Shown here: positions 45,697-54,858 of the stretch, in pieces
Position numbering within the stretch: position 1 is the stretch's first letter
Layout: every line of letters starts with the position of its first letter
NCBI RefSeq assembly: GCF_001717955.1
Contig: NZ_CP014168.1
Location: forward strand, 4,619,501-4,683,500
DNA length: 64,000 nt
DNA from: Sphingomonas panacis
Lineage (GTDB): Bacteria > Pseudomonadota > Alphaproteobacteria > Sphingomonadales > Sphingomonadaceae
Reading direction: 5' to 3'
Made by a program: the position numbers and the translations under genes
The notes under the pieces: model-generated
Database searches by the model: none
What the model was told of the DNA's origin: nothing
The model's input: the letters and a program-made list of their open reading frames with translations, nothing else

Positions 45697-46937
45697 TCTG
45701 GCTGGGCGCGCTGACGGTGGCGATCTGGCTGGGGATCGCGCTGACACGCGACGGCTTCTGGCTGGCGCGCGAGCGGGATTCACAACCGATCCTTGTGCGC
45801 AACCGCACTCCCCTCCCTGACAGGAAGGGGTCGGGGGTGGGTTCCTCTCGTGGGAGCGCGGCGCTCGCCCCATACCAACCCACCCCCGGCCCCTCCCTTT
45901 CAGGGATGGGTGAAGAAGGACGCTGGCCCACGGTCGTCGCGGTTGTCCCTGCGCGGGACGAGGCCGAGGTGATCGCCGAGTCGATCGGCAGCCTTGTCGC
46001 GCAGGACTATCCGGGCGATTTTCGCATCATTCTCGTCGATGACGGCAGTAGCGACGGCACCGCCGCGACCGCGCGCACAGCCGCGCGAGGGTCGGATCGG
46101 CTGACGATCCTGCCCGGCGCGCCGCTCGCGCGGGGGTGGACGGGCAAGCTGTGGGCGGTGTCGCAGGGGATCGCGGCGGCGGGGGATGCGGATTACCTGC
46201 TGCTCACCGATGCCGATATCGCGCATGCGCCCGATACGCTCGCCAGCCTCGTCGCGCGCGCCGAAGGTGACGACCGCGTGCTGGTGTCGCTGATGGCGCG
46301 GCTGCGGTGCGAGAGCCTTGCCGAGCGCGCGCTGATCCCGGCGTTCGTGTGGTTCTTCCAGATGCTCTACCCGTTCGCCACGGTGAACGCGCGCGGGCGT
46401 GGCCTCGGTGGCGCCGCCGGGGGCGTGATGCTGGTGCGGCGTACCGCGCTCGAGGCGGCTGGCGGGATCGGCGCGGTGCGGGGTGCACTGATCGACGATT
46501 GCGCGTTCGGCGCACTGATGAAGCGCCACGGCGCGATCTGGCTCGGGCTGACCAACCGCGCGCGCAGCATCCGCGTCTACGATACCGCCGAGTCGGTCGC
46601 GGCGATGATCTCCCGATCGGCTTACGCACAACTACGCTATTCGCTTTGGCTGCTGGCAGGCACAACCATCGGGCTCGCGCTCACCTATCTCGCGCCGCCA
46701 TTGCTTGCGGTGTTCGCGCGGGGCTATGCGCAGGCGCTCGGGATCATGGCTTGGATTTTGATGGCGATACTGTTTCAGCCAATGTTGCGATTCTATCGCC
46801 GTTCGCCGCTGTGGGGCGTGGCGCTTCCGGGGATCGCGAGCTTCTACGCGGGTTGTACATTGCTGTCGGCATGGCAACATGCGCGCGGGCGCGGCGGCAT
46901 GTGGAAGGGCCGCGCACAGGCGGATCTGCACGCATGA
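45693..46937 (+). CDS. hpnB: Hopanoid glycosyltransferase HpnB, carrying an internal palindromic insertion
   Basis: The 414-residue protein has an N-terminal helix (MIWLGALTVAIWLGIAL), a GT-A family 2 domain (VVAVVPARDEAEVIAESI, ILVDDGSSDGT, LLLTDADIAHAP, and the acceptor motif QLRYSL) and C-terminal helices. HpnB is a putative sugar transferase in hopanoid loci. Residues about 39-73 (from NRTPLPD to SGMGEEG) are low-complexity Pro/Gly/Ser and come from a palindromic DNA element within the gene, placed between the first helix and the GT domain. The frame is intact, so the gene is probably functional. It overlaps hpnA and hpnC by 4 nt each. Confidence 0.9.
   Translation: MIWLGALTVAIWLGIALTRDGFWLARERDSQPILVRNRTPLPDRKGSGVGSSRGSAALAPYQPTPGPSLSGMGEEGRWPTVVAVVPARDEAEVIAESIGSLVAQDYPGDFRIILVDDGSSDGTAATARTAARGSDRLTILPGAPLARGWTGKLWAVSQGIAAAGDADYLLLTDADIAHAPDTLASLVARAEGDDRVLVSLMARLRCESLAERALIPAFVWFFQMLYPFATVNARGRGLGGAAGGVMLVRRTALEAAGGIGAVRGALIDDCAFGALMKRHGAIWLGLTNRARSIRVYDTAESVAAMISRSAYAQLRYSLWLLAGTTIGLALTYLAPPLLAVFARGYAQALGIMAWILMAILFQPMLRFYRRSPLWGVALPGIASFYAGCTLLSAWQHARGRGGMWKGRAQADLHA
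45808..45911. repeat. Palindromic element, family B copy 2, inside hpnB
   Basis: The left arm (about 45810-45842, including GGGGTCGGGGGTGGGTT) and the right arm (about 45878-45911, including AACCCACCCCCGGCCCC) are inverted repeats with 16 of 17 matches in the inner part and further outer pairing. The related intergenic copy is at 18505-18596. The reading frame of hpnB runs through it unbroken. Confidence 0.8.
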
Positions 46938-47770
46938 GCAAAGCAACCGATCTCGCCTCTGGCAAGGGGCATAAGGACGAGAATTTCCCGGTCGCATCGC
47001 TGCTCAAGCCGCAGCACCGCGCGCCGATCCTGGCGTTCTACCGCTTCGCGCGCGCGGCCGACGATGTCGCGGACAACGCGGGCGCCAGCGCGGACGAGAA
47101 GCTCGCGCTGCTTCACGCGATGCGCACAAGCATCGCCGGCACCAACGATGCCGACGCGGTTTCGGTCGACCTGCGCGGGGTGATGGCGGCGCACCGGCTC
47201 GATCCGGTCCATGCGCTCGATTTGCTCACCGCGTTCGAGCGCGACTGCACGATCGACCGCTATCAGACCTGGGACGATCTGATCGATTATTGCCGCTATT
47301 CGGCGATGCCGGTCGGGCGCTACGTGCTCGACGTGCATGGCGAGGACCGTGCCCTATGGCCCGCGAACGACGCCCTGTGCGCGGCGTTACAGGTCATCAA
47401 CCATCTGCAGGATTGCGGGAAGGATTACCGCGCGATCGGCCGGGTCTATATTCCGCTCGCGGCGCTTACGCGGCGCGGCGCTCAGGTGAGCGATCTCGGG
47501 CTCGACGCCTCGACCCCGGCTTTGCACGGGACGATCATCGACATCGGCAACCAGACGCTTGGGCTGCTCGCAGACTCGAAACGGTTCGCGCGCGGCATCC
47601 GCGACCGGCGGCTTGGCATGGAGGTGGCGATCATTCAACGACTGGCCGAAGACCTTACCCGCCGGGTGAAGAAGCGCGATCCGCTGTGCGACAAGGTTCA
47701 CCACGGCAAGATCGAGATGGCGCGAATCGCCGGCGGCGCGGTGCTGTCCTATCTGGTGGGCCGGGCATGA
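46934..47770 (+). CDS. hpnC: Squalene synthase component HpnC
   Basis: The 278-residue protein belongs to the squalene/phytoene synthase family. The aspartate-rich segment is FARAADDVADNAGAS, with a second acidic site in NHLQDCGKDYRAIGRVYIP. HpnC converts presqualene diphosphate (from HpnD) to hydroxysqualene. It overlaps the hpnB stop and the hpnD start by 4 nt each. The length and motifs are normal. Confidence 0.94.
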   Translation: MSKATDLASGKGHKDENFPVASLLKPQHRAPILAFYRFARAADDVADNAGASADEKLALLHAMRTSIAGTNDADAVSVDLRGVMAAHRLDPVHALDLLTAFERDCTIDRYQTWDDLIDYCRYSAMPVGRYVLDVHGEDRALWPANDALCAALQVINHLQDCGKDYRAIGRVYIPLAALTRRGAQVSDLGLDASTPALHGTIIDIGNQTLGLLADSKRFARGIRDRRLGMEVAIIQRLAEDLTRRVKKRDPLCDKVHHGKIEMARIAGGAVLSYLVGRA

Positions 47771-48606
47771 ACCCCAAGGCGACCCCCGCTTCGCTCCAGG
47801 CGCAGGTCTCGGGTAGCAGCTTCTATGCGGGCATGCGCGTGCTGCCCAAAGCCGAGCGCGAGGCGATGTACGCGGTCTATGCGTTCTGCCGCGCGGTCGA
47901 CGACATCGCCGACGACCAGCAGGGCGACCGGGCGAGCCGCGCCGTCGCGCTCCAACAGTGGCGCGACGATATCGAGGCTTTGTACGCGGGCGGCGATCCC
48001 GGCCAAGCGGCGCTGGTGGCGGATGCAGTGCGGCAGTTCGATCTGCAAAAGGACGATTTCGTCGCGGTGATCGACGGCATGGCGATGGATGTCGCCGATG
48101 ACGTCCGCTGGCCGCCGTTCGAGACGCTCGATCTATATTGCGACCGGGTGGCGTCGGCGGTGGGGCGGCTGTCGGTCAACATTTTCGGGATGGAGCGCGC
48201 GACCGGCGTCGCGCTGTCGCACCATCTCGGCCGCGCGCTGCAATTCACCAACATTCTGCGCGATATCGACGAGGATGCCGCGATCGGCCGGGTCTATCTG
48301 GCGAGCGAGCATCTCAGCGCCGCGGGGATTCCCCTCACCTCGCCCCCGCAAGTCGCCAACGATCCGCGCATAGACGCCGCCTGCCGGCCGCTGGCAGTCA
48401 TCGCGCATGACCATTATGCGAAAGCGAACGCGATCCTCGCCACCCGCCCGCATGGCCATCTGATCGCGCCGCGGCTGATGGCGGCGGTGTATGCGCCGAT
48501 CCTGTCGCGCATGGAGAAGGCCGGCTGGACCGCACCGCGCACCCGCATCCGAACCAACAAGCCCGCGCTGATCCTGACCGCGCTGCGGCTCTGGCTGTTC
48601 CGGTGA
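47767..48606 (+). CDS. hpnD: Presqualene diphosphate synthase HpnD
   Basis: The 279-residue enzyme joins two farnesyl diphosphates. The two aspartate-rich motifs are AVDDIADDQQGD and LRDIDEDAAIGRVYL, with LGRALQFTNIL between them. In the three-enzyme bacterial route HpnD makes presqualene diphosphate, HpnC hydroxysqualene and HpnE squalene. It overlaps hpnC and hpnE by 4 nt each. Confidence 0.95.
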   Translation: MNPKATPASLQAQVSGSSFYAGMRVLPKAEREAMYAVYAFCRAVDDIADDQQGDRASRAVALQQWRDDIEALYAGGDPGQAALVADAVRQFDLQKDDFVAVIDGMAMDVADDVRWPPFETLDLYCDRVASAVGRLSVNIFGMERATGVALSHHLGRALQFTNILRDIDEDAAIGRVYLASEHLSAAGIPLTSPPQVANDPRIDAACRPLAVIAHDHYAKANAILATRPHGHLIAPRLMAAVYAPILSRMEKAGWTAPRTRIRTNKPALILTALRLWLFR

Positions 48607-49856
48607 GCCGGCGCGCGCGCGTGATCGGTGCCGGCATGGCCGGACTGTCGGCGGCGGTGGAACTGGCGCGTGCCGGGTTCGCGGTGTCGATCTCCGAAAG
48701 CGCGGCGCAGGCGGGCGGGCGCTGCCGCAGCTATCACGATCCACAGCTTGGCCGGGTGATCGACAATGGCAACCATCTTGTCCTGTCGGGCAACGTTGCG
48801 GTCGAGCATTTCCTGGCGACGATCGGCGCGGGCGACCGGCTGGCTGGACCGGACTATGCCGAATTCGCCTTCGCCGACCGCCGCACCGGCGAACGCTGGA
48901 ACTTCCGGCCCAATGGCGGGCGGGTGCCGTGGTGGATATTCTCCAAGGCGCGGCGTGTGCCGGGCACGCGCGCGCGCGATTATCTGCGGCTGGCCGGGCT
49001 GACCTCGGGCAAACCGGGGCAGACCGTCGCGGACCGGATCGACACGCGCGGGCTGCTGTGGGACCGGTTGCTGGAACCGGTGCTGCTCGCGGCGCTCAAC
49101 ACCGCTCCGCAAGGCGGTGACGCGACGCTGACCGCGGCGATCATCAACCAGACGCTCGGGCGTGGCGGGCGGGCGATGAAGCCGCGCATCGCCGAGCCGA
49201 CGCTCGCCGCCGCGTTCGTCGACCCGGCGACCGAATGGCTCGCCGCGCAGGGCGCGAACCTCACGCTCGGCAAGCGGTTGCGCGCGATCGGCTTCGAAGG
49301 CGACCGCGTGACGACGCTCGATTTCGGCAGAGGTGCGGAGGCGATCGCGTCCGATGAGACGATCGTCCTCGCCGTGCCGCCCTGGATCGCCGAGACCCTC
49401 GTTCCCGACCTCATCGTCCCGTTCGATTTCCGGGCGATCGTCAACGCGCATTTCGCATTCACGCCGCCGCCGGGCACGCCGCCGATGGTCTGCGTGGTCG
49501 GTGGCGCGGCGGAGTGGATCTTCGCGTTTCCCGATCGCCTGTCGGTAACGGTGAGCGGCGCCGACCGGCTGATCGACACCGATCGCGCCGAGCTGGCCGC
49601 CGCGTTCTGGGCCGATATCGCCGCGATCCACAACCTGCCGCCCGAACTGCCGCGCTGGCAGATCGTCAAGGAAAAGCGCGCGACCTTCGCCGCGACACCG
49701 GCGCAGGAACGCCGCCGCCCGCCATCGCGCACGCGCTGGCGCAACCTGTTCCTTGCCGGCGACTGGACTGAGACCGGGCTGCCCGCGACGATCGAGGGCG
49801 CGCTGCGCTCCGGCGCGACCGCCGCGCGCTTGGCGCGGGACGCACGGCTGGTATAG
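48603..49856 (+). CDS. hpnE: Squalene-forming FAD-dependent oxidoreductase HpnE
   Basis: The 417-residue protein of the phytoene-desaturase family starts at GTG 48603 and has the FAD-binding Rossmann motif VIGAGMAGLSAAVELARAG, the SESAAQAGGRCRSY segment, and the C-terminal FAD site LFLAGDWTETGLPATIEGALRSG. HpnE reduces hydroxysqualene to squalene. It is coupled to hpnD by GTGA overlap and followed 8 nt later by shc. Confidence 0.94.
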   Translation: MSRRARVIGAGMAGLSAAVELARAGFAVSISESAAQAGGRCRSYHDPQLGRVIDNGNHLVLSGNVAVEHFLATIGAGDRLAGPDYAEFAFADRRTGERWNFRPNGGRVPWWIFSKARRVPGTRARDYLRLAGLTSGKPGQTVADRIDTRGLLWDRLLEPVLLAALNTAPQGGDATLTAAIINQTLGRGGRAMKPRIAEPTLAAAFVDPATEWLAAQGANLTLGKRLRAIGFEGDRVTTLDFGRGAEAIASDETIVLAVPPWIAETLVPDLIVPFDFRAIVNAHFAFTPPPGTPPMVCVVGGAAEWIFAFPDRLSVTVSGADRLIDTDRAELAAAFWADIAAIHNLPPELPRWQIVKEKRATFAATPAQERRRPPSRTRWRNLFLAGDWTETGLPATIEGALRSGATAARLARDARLV

Positions 49857-49864
49857 GCGCGACG

Positions 49865-51811
49865 ATGGCTACACTGCTGGAAACCCCCGACCTCGTCGCG
49901 ATCGCCGACGCCGCCACCACCCGCGCCGCCGCCGCGCTGGCCGATGCGCAGCGGCCAGACGGGCATTGGGTGTTCGAGCTTGAGGCGGATGCCACCATCC
50001 CGGCCGAATATGTGCTGCTGCGCCATTATCTCGGCGAGCCGCGTGCCGTTGAGCTGGAGGCGAAGATCGGGCGCTACCTGCGCCGCATCCAGGGCGCGCA
50101 TCACGGCTGGCCGCTGTTCCACGGTGGCGCGTTCGACGTGAGCGCAAGCGTGAAGGCCTATTATGCGCTCAAGATGATCGGTGACGATATCGACTCGCCG
50201 CACATGGCGGCGGCGCGGCGCGCGATCCTCGCGGCGGGCGGCGCCGAGGCGGCGAACGTCTTCACGCGAATCCAGCTTGCCTTGTTTGGTGCCGGGCCGT
50301 GGAAAGCGGTGCCGACCTTGCCGGTCGAGCTGATCCTGCTGCCGCGCTGGTTCCCGGTGCATCTCTCGAAGATGTCGTACTGGGCGCGCACGGTGATCGT
50401 GCCGTTGCTGGTGCTGGCGGCGAAGCAGCCGGTGGCGCGCAACCCGCTCGGCATCACGGTGGATGAGCTTTACACCGGCCGGCCCAAGCCGCCCGAGAGC
50501 AAGGCCGCCGACACCAAGCGCGGCTGGACGATGTTCTTCAACGGGCTCGACGTGGTGCTGAAGGGCGTCGAGGGGCTGTGGCCGAAGCGGCTGCGCGCGC
50601 GGGCGATTCAGGCGTGCATCGACTTCACCGTCGAGCGGCTGAACGGCGAGGATGGCCTCGGCGCGATCTATCCCGCGATGGCGAACAGCGTGATGATGTT
50701 CGATTGCCTCGGTTATGCCGAGGACCATCCGCACCGGGCGATTGCGCGGCAATCGGTCGAGAACCTGCTCGTCGTGAAAGACGACGAGGCCTATTGCCAG
50801 CCCTGCGTCTCGCCGGTGTGGGACACCGCGCTCGCCGCGCACGCGATGCTGGAAGCGGGCGGCGCGGAGAATGAGGCGAGGGCCGATGCCGCGCTCGAAT
50901 GGCTGCGGCCGTTGCAGGTGCTCGACGTGAAGGGCGACTGGGCCGAGCAGCGCCCCGATGTGCGCCCGGGCGGCTGGGCGTTCCAGTACAACAACGCGCA
51001 TTACCCCGATCTCGACGATACCGCGGTGGTGGTGATGGCGATGGACCGCGCCGCGCCGCGTTCGGGCGCCGACTACCGCATGGCGGTGGAGCGCGCGGTC
51101 GAGTGGACGGTCGGGTTGCAGAGCAAGGGCGGCGGCTGGGGTGCGTTCGACGCCGACAACCATCACCATTATCTCAACAACATCCCCTTTGCCGATCATG
51201 GTGCGTTGCTCGATCCGGCGACCAGCGACGTGTCCGCGCGAGTCGTGTCGATGCTCGGGCAATTGGGAGAACCGCTCGACACGCCCCGGATGCGCGAGGC
51301 GATCGGCTTTCTCGAACGCGAACAGATGACGGACGGGAGCTGGTTCGGGCGCTGGGGGGTGAATTACATCTACGGCACCTGGTCGGTGCTGTGTGCTTTG
51401 AACGCCGCTGGCGTGGATTCGCAGTCGCCGATGGTGCGCAAGGCGGTGGCGTGGCTGGTCGCGATCCAGAACGCCGATGGCGGCTGGGGCGAGGATTGCG
51501 ACAGCTACGACCTCGCCTACACGGGCCATACCCCTGCCCCTTCGACCGCGTCGCAAACCGGCTGGGCGTTGCTCGCGCTGATGGCGGCGGGCGAGGTCGA
51601 TCATCCGGCGGTGGAGCGCGGTGTGCGGTATCTGGCCGAGACGCAAGCCGAGGACGGGCTGTGGGGGCAGGAAATGTACACCGGCGGCGGTTTCCCGCGC
51701 GTGTTCTACCTGCGCTATCACGGCTACCCGAAGTATTTCCCGCTGTGGGCGCTGGCGCGCTATCGCAATCTGAAACGCTCGAACGACCGGCGGGTTACGG
51801 TGGGGATGTGA
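49865..51811 (+). CDS. shc: Squalene-hopene cyclase
   Basis: The 648-residue class II triterpene cyclase makes hopene and hopanol from squalene. The catalytic acid motif DxDD is D382-L-D-D385 in HYPDLDDTAV, and several QW motifs stabilise the double alpha-barrel (QSKGGGWGAFD, QNADGGWGEDCDSY, QAEDGLWGQE). The GYPKYFPLWALARY tail is usual. It is a monotopic inner-membrane enzyme. It follows hpnE by 8 nt, and its stop overlaps the GTG of hpnG. Confidence 0.97.
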   Translation: MATLLETPDLVAIADAATTRAAAALADAQRPDGHWVFELEADATIPAEYVLLRHYLGEPRAVELEAKIGRYLRRIQGAHHGWPLFHGGAFDVSASVKAYYALKMIGDDIDSPHMAAARRAILAAGGAEAANVFTRIQLALFGAGPWKAVPTLPVELILLPRWFPVHLSKMSYWARTVIVPLLVLAAKQPVARNPLGITVDELYTGRPKPPESKAADTKRGWTMFFNGLDVVLKGVEGLWPKRLRARAIQACIDFTVERLNGEDGLGAIYPAMANSVMMFDCLGYAEDHPHRAIARQSVENLLVVKDDEAYCQPCVSPVWDTALAAHAMLEAGGAENEARADAALEWLRPLQVLDVKGDWAEQRPDVRPGGWAFQYNNAHYPDLDDTAVVVMAMDRAAPRSGADYRMAVERAVEWTVGLQSKGGGWGAFDADNHHHYLNNIPFADHGALLDPATSDVSARVVSMLGQLGEPLDTPRMREAIGFLEREQMTDGSWFGRWGVNYIYGTWSVLCALNAAGVDSQSPMVRKAVAWLVAIQNADGGWGEDCDSYDLAYTGHTPAPSTASQTGWALLALMAAGEVDHPAVERGVRYLAETQAEDGLWGQEMYTGGGFPRVFYLRYHGYPKYFPLWALARYRNLKRSNDRRVTVGM

Positions 51812-52479
51812 CCTTGCTCGTCGCCTGCGGGCTGACGCGCGAGGCGCGGATTTTCGCGGGTGCTGGTGTCGTGGCGGTCGCCGGGGGCGGTGATGTGGCG
51901 CGGCTTGAGGCCGGGCTTGAGGCGGCGATCGCGGCGGGCGGCGTGACCGCGATCCTGTCGGGCGGCATCGCCGGTGCGCTCGATCCGGCGCTCAGGCCGG
52001 GGGATGTGGTGATCGGCACGTTGTTCTCCCGCGAAAGCGGGAGTTCAGAGCAACAAGGCCAAGCGTTCGCGGCCCTGGACTCCCGCTTTCGCGGGAGAAC
52101 AGCGGAGATATTCCCGAACGCGCATTTCGGCTGCATCGTCGGCAGCGACACGATCGTCGCCACGCTCGCCCAGAAGCGCGCGCTTTACGCAGCGACCGGA
52201 GCGCTCGCCGTGGATATGGAATCGCACATCGCCGCGCGCGTCGCCGCACGCCACGCCCTGCCCTTCGCGATCCTGCGCACGATTTCGGATGGGGCGGACC
52301 ACGTGCTGCCGCCCGCCGCGCTGGTCGGCATGAAGCCCGATGGTGGGATGGCGCTCGGCGCGGTGCTCGCCTCGCTGGCGCGGCATCCGGCGCAATTGCC
52401 GGCGCTGATCCGCACCGGGTGCGATGCCGGGCGGGCGTTCAGCGCGCTGGAGCGGGCCTGGACCTCGGTCGAGATCTGA
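51808..52479 (+). CDS. hpnG: Adenosylhopane nucleosidase HpnG, carrying an in-frame palindromic insertion
   Basis: The 223-residue protein belongs to the nucleoside phosphorylase family; the SGGIAGAL, AVDMESHIAARVAARH and ILRTISDGADH segments carry the catalytic and purine-binding residues. HpnG releases adenine from adenosylhopane, giving ribosylhopane after HpnH. GTG 51808 overlaps the shc stop. Residues about 72-98 are encoded by a 78-bp palindromic element, so the loop between VVIGT and AEIF is longer than expected, yet the frame continues and the catalytic motifs are intact. It is convergent with hpnH. Confidence 0.9.
   Translation: MTLLVACGLTREARIFAGAGVVAVAGGGDVARLEAGLEAAIAAGGVTAILSGGIAGALDPALRPGDVVIGTLFSRESGSSEQQGQAFAALDSRFRGRTAEIFPNAHFGCIVGSDTIVATLAQKRALYAATGALAVDMESHIAARVAARHALPFAILRTISDGADHVLPPAALVGMKPDGGMALGAVLASLARHPAQLPALIRTGCDAGRAFSALERAWTSVEI
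52023..52100. repeat. Palindromic element inside hpnG (perfect 22-bp inverted repeats)
   Basis: The arms 52023-52044 and 52079-52100 are perfect reverse complements over 22 nt (left arm GTTCTCCCGCGAAAGCGGGA, then GT). The whole element is 78 bp, exactly 26 codons, and keeps the hpnG frame open. Each arm is itself a small hairpin around CTCCCGC-GAAA-GCGGGAG. Confidence 0.92.
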
Positions 52480-52491
52480 CCCGCTCGTCGG

Positions 52492-53637
52492 TTACGCCGC
52501 CCGTTGCGTCCGCCGGAAGCCTTCCGGGTCCGCCGCCTTGATCTTGGCGAGTTCGCGTTCGACGTGAGTCGAATGCACGTCCTCGGCCGGGCGGGCGCGG
52601 GAGAGGTCGATGTCGGGGGCCATCGGGCCTTCGGTCCGCACGCCCTTGCGGCCGACGTTGAACATCGCGAGCGGGTTGCGGATCGATTCGCTCGCCGCGG
52701 TGCCCTCGAAGCCGCAATGGACCATGCAGTTCGAGCATTTCTCGTACTTGCCGACGCCGTACTGGTCCCAGTCGGTGCCCTCCATCAGTTCGGCGAACGT
52801 CGGCACATAGCCTTCGCCGACGAGGTAGCACGGCTTCTGCCAGCCGAAGACGGTGCGCAACGGCATCGACCAGGGCGTGCATTCGTAAGAGCGGTTGCCG
52901 GCGAGGAAATCGAGGAACAGCGGCGAGTTGGTGAAGGTCCACGCCTTGCCGCCGTTGCCGCGCCGGAACACGTCGCGGAAGAAGGTCTTGGTGCGTTCGC
53001 GAGTCAGGAAATGCTCCTGATCGGCGGCGCGCTCGTAGGAATAGCCGGGCGACAGCGTGATCTCGACGCCGCGCTTCTCCATCTCGTCGAAGAACGACGC
53101 CAGCCGAACCGGATCGGCGCCGTCGAACACGGTGCAATTGACCTGGACCCGGAAGCCCTTCGATTTGGCGAGTTCGATCGCCTCGATCGCGACCTCATAG
53201 GTGCCGTCCTGATCGACCGCGTGATCGTGCATGCCCTTGTCGCCATCGAGATGGATCGACCAGGTGAAGAAGTTCGACGGCTTGTACTGATCAATCTTCT
53301 TCTTGAGCAGCAGCGCATTGGTGCAGAGGATCACGAACTTCTTCTTCGCGATATAGCCCTCGACGATCTTGGGCATATCGCGGTGGAGCAAAGGCTCGCC
53401 GCCGGCGATCGACACGGCGGGGGCGCCGCATTCGTCGATCGCCTCCATGCACTGATCGTAGCTCAGCCGCTGGTTGAGGATCGCGTCGGGATAATCGATC
53501 TTGCCGCAGCCGGGACAGGCCAGATTGCAGCGCAACAGCGGTTCGAGCATCAGCACGAGCGGATATTTGCCGCCGCCGATATGCTTGCGCAGCGTGTAGC
53601 TGCCGATGCGGGCGAGCGCGGGAAGCGGAAGGCTCAT
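52492..53637 (-). CDS. hpnH: Adenosylhopane synthase HpnH (radical SAM)
   Basis: The 381-residue radical SAM enzyme attaches the adenosyl group of SAM to hopene, opening side-chain synthesis. The cluster motif is CNLACPGC (C-x3-C-x2-C). The SPASM-like C-terminal half carries extra cysteines (ECTPW, PCYLV, KCSNCMVHCGFE). The gene follows ispH by 12 nt and points leftward, convergent with hpnG, whose product acts next. Confidence 0.95.
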   Translation of the reverse strand: MSLPLPALARIGSYTLRKHIGGGKYPLVLMLEPLLRCNLACPGCGKIDYPDAILNQRLSYDQCMEAIDECGAPAVSIAGGEPLLHRDMPKIVEGYIAKKKFVILCTNALLLKKKIDQYKPSNFFTWSIHLDGDKGMHDHAVDQDGTYEVAIEAIELAKSKGFRVQVNCTVFDGADPVRLASFFDEMEKRGVEITLSPGYSYERAADQEHFLTRERTKTFFRDVFRRGNGGKAWTFTNSPLFLDFLAGNRSYECTPWSMPLRTVFGWQKPCYLVGEGYVPTFAELMEGTDWDQYGVGKYEKCSNCMVHCGFEGTAASESIRNPLAMFNVGRKGVRTEGPMAPDIDLSRARPAEDVHSTHVERELAKIKAADPEGFRRTQRAA

Positions 53638-53649
53638 GGTCTGTTCGTC

Positions 53650-54672
53650 CTAGTTCGCCATCGCGGGGCGGCTGGCGGCGGTCATCGGCCCTCTTAGCTC
53701 ACGCGGCAGGGCAAATTCCAGTGTCTCTTCAATACCGTCGAGCTGGCTGACCTCGACCGGGCCGATCCGGCGCAGCGCGGCGATGACATCATCGACCAGC
53801 GCATCGGGTGCGGAAGCGCCGGCGGTGAGCCCGACCGTCTCTACCCCGTCGAACCAGGCGGGGTCGATCGCGCTGCCATCGGCGACGAGATAGCTCGGCA
53901 GCCCCTCGTCCACGCCGAGATCGCGCAGGCGGCTCGAATTGGAGCTGTTCGCCGCGCCCACCACGAGCAGCAGATCGGCGACCCGGCACAGGTCGCGCAC
54001 CGCGGTCTGGCGGTTCTGCGTGGCATAGCAGATTTCCGACACGTCGGGGCCGATCAGGTTGCGGAAGCGCGCCTTCAATGCGGCGATGATCGAGCGCGTG
54101 TCGTCGACGCTGAGCGTCGTCTGGGTGATATAGGCGATCTCGCCGTCGTCGGGCAAATCGAGATCGGCGACTGCCGCTGCCGAGGAGACGAGATGCACGG
54201 GCGCATCGACCTGGCCGACCGTGCCGACCACTTCGGCATGGCCTTCGTGCCCGATCAGCACGAGCGCCCGGCCGGCCTGGGCATAGCGACGCCCCTGCAC
54301 ATGCACCTTGGTGACGAGCGGGCAGGTCGCGTCGAGCACGGGCAGACCGCGCGCGGCCGCCTCTTCCTCCACGGTGCGCGCGACGCCGTGCGCGCTGAAC
54401 ACCGTCATCGCGCCAGCCGGCACTTCCGACAGTTCCTCGACGAACACCGCGCCCTTGCGGCGCAGCGTATCTACGACATGCTTGTTGTGGACGATTTCGT
54501 GGCGCACGTAGACCGGCGCGCCGTAACGCTCGATCGCACGTTCGACGATCTCGATCGCCCGCACCACGCCCGCGCAAAATCCGCGCGGGTTCGCCAAGAT
54601 CACGCGCAAGGCGCCGTCCTTTCCGAATTGGACCATTTCCTGCGACGAGACAGACGGTCTGAAATCCCGCAT
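53650..54672 (-). CDS. ispH: 4-hydroxy-3-methylbut-2-enyl diphosphate reductase
   Basis: The enzyme makes IPP and DMAPP in the last step of the MEP pathway, supplying isoprenoids for hopanoids. The three cluster cysteines lie in [20 protein letters not shown] and [11 protein letters not shown]; the substrate-binding histidines are in [11 protein letters not shown] and FSAHGV. In-frame starts at 54774, 54693, 54672 and 54636 are possible. ATG 54672 has AGGGG about 10 nt upstream and gives 340 residues. It forms an operon with hpnH (12 nt gap) and is divergent from hpnM across a region with a 14-bp palindrome. Confidence 0.94.
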   Translation of the reverse strand: MRDFRPSVSSQEMVQFGKDGALRVILANPRGFCAGVVRAIEIVERAIERYGAPVYVRHEIVHNKHVVDTLRRKGAVFVEELSEVPAGAMTVFSAHGVARTVEEEAAARGLPVLDATCPLVTKVHVQGRRYAQAGRALVLIGHEGHAEVVGTVGQVDAPVHLVSSAAAVADLDLPDDGEIAYITQTTLSVDDTRSIIAALKARFRNLIGPDVSEICYATQNRQTAVRDLCRVADLLLVVGAANSSNSSRLRDLGVDEGLPSYLVADGSAIDPAWFDGVETVGLTAGASAPDALVDDVIAALRRIGPVEVSQLDGIEETLEFALPRELRGPMTAASRPAMAN

Positions 54673-54738
54673 CGCCGCCCCTGTACGCTGCATATGCGAA
54701 GGGATGCCCGAAAAATGAAGCGGAAAAAGGGCAGACCC

Positions 54739-54752
54739 GTACCGATCGGTAC
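54739..54752. promoter_or_regulatory. Perfect 14-bp palindrome between divergent ispH and hpnM
   Basis: GTACCGATCGGTAC is its own reverse complement and lies about 67 nt before the ispH start and 106 nt before the hpnM start, in the only promoter space shared by the two hopanoid operons. It is a candidate operator; the binding protein is unknown. Confidence 0.45.
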
Positions 54753-54858
54753 TGAACTGTGCCCGTTCAGCCACGCGTCAGCGGTTTGTGCTTATCGACT
54801 GTGGTTGGTATCGGCCCACGGCGTCCCTATTTGACGGCCCAATATGATGGAGTATCGC

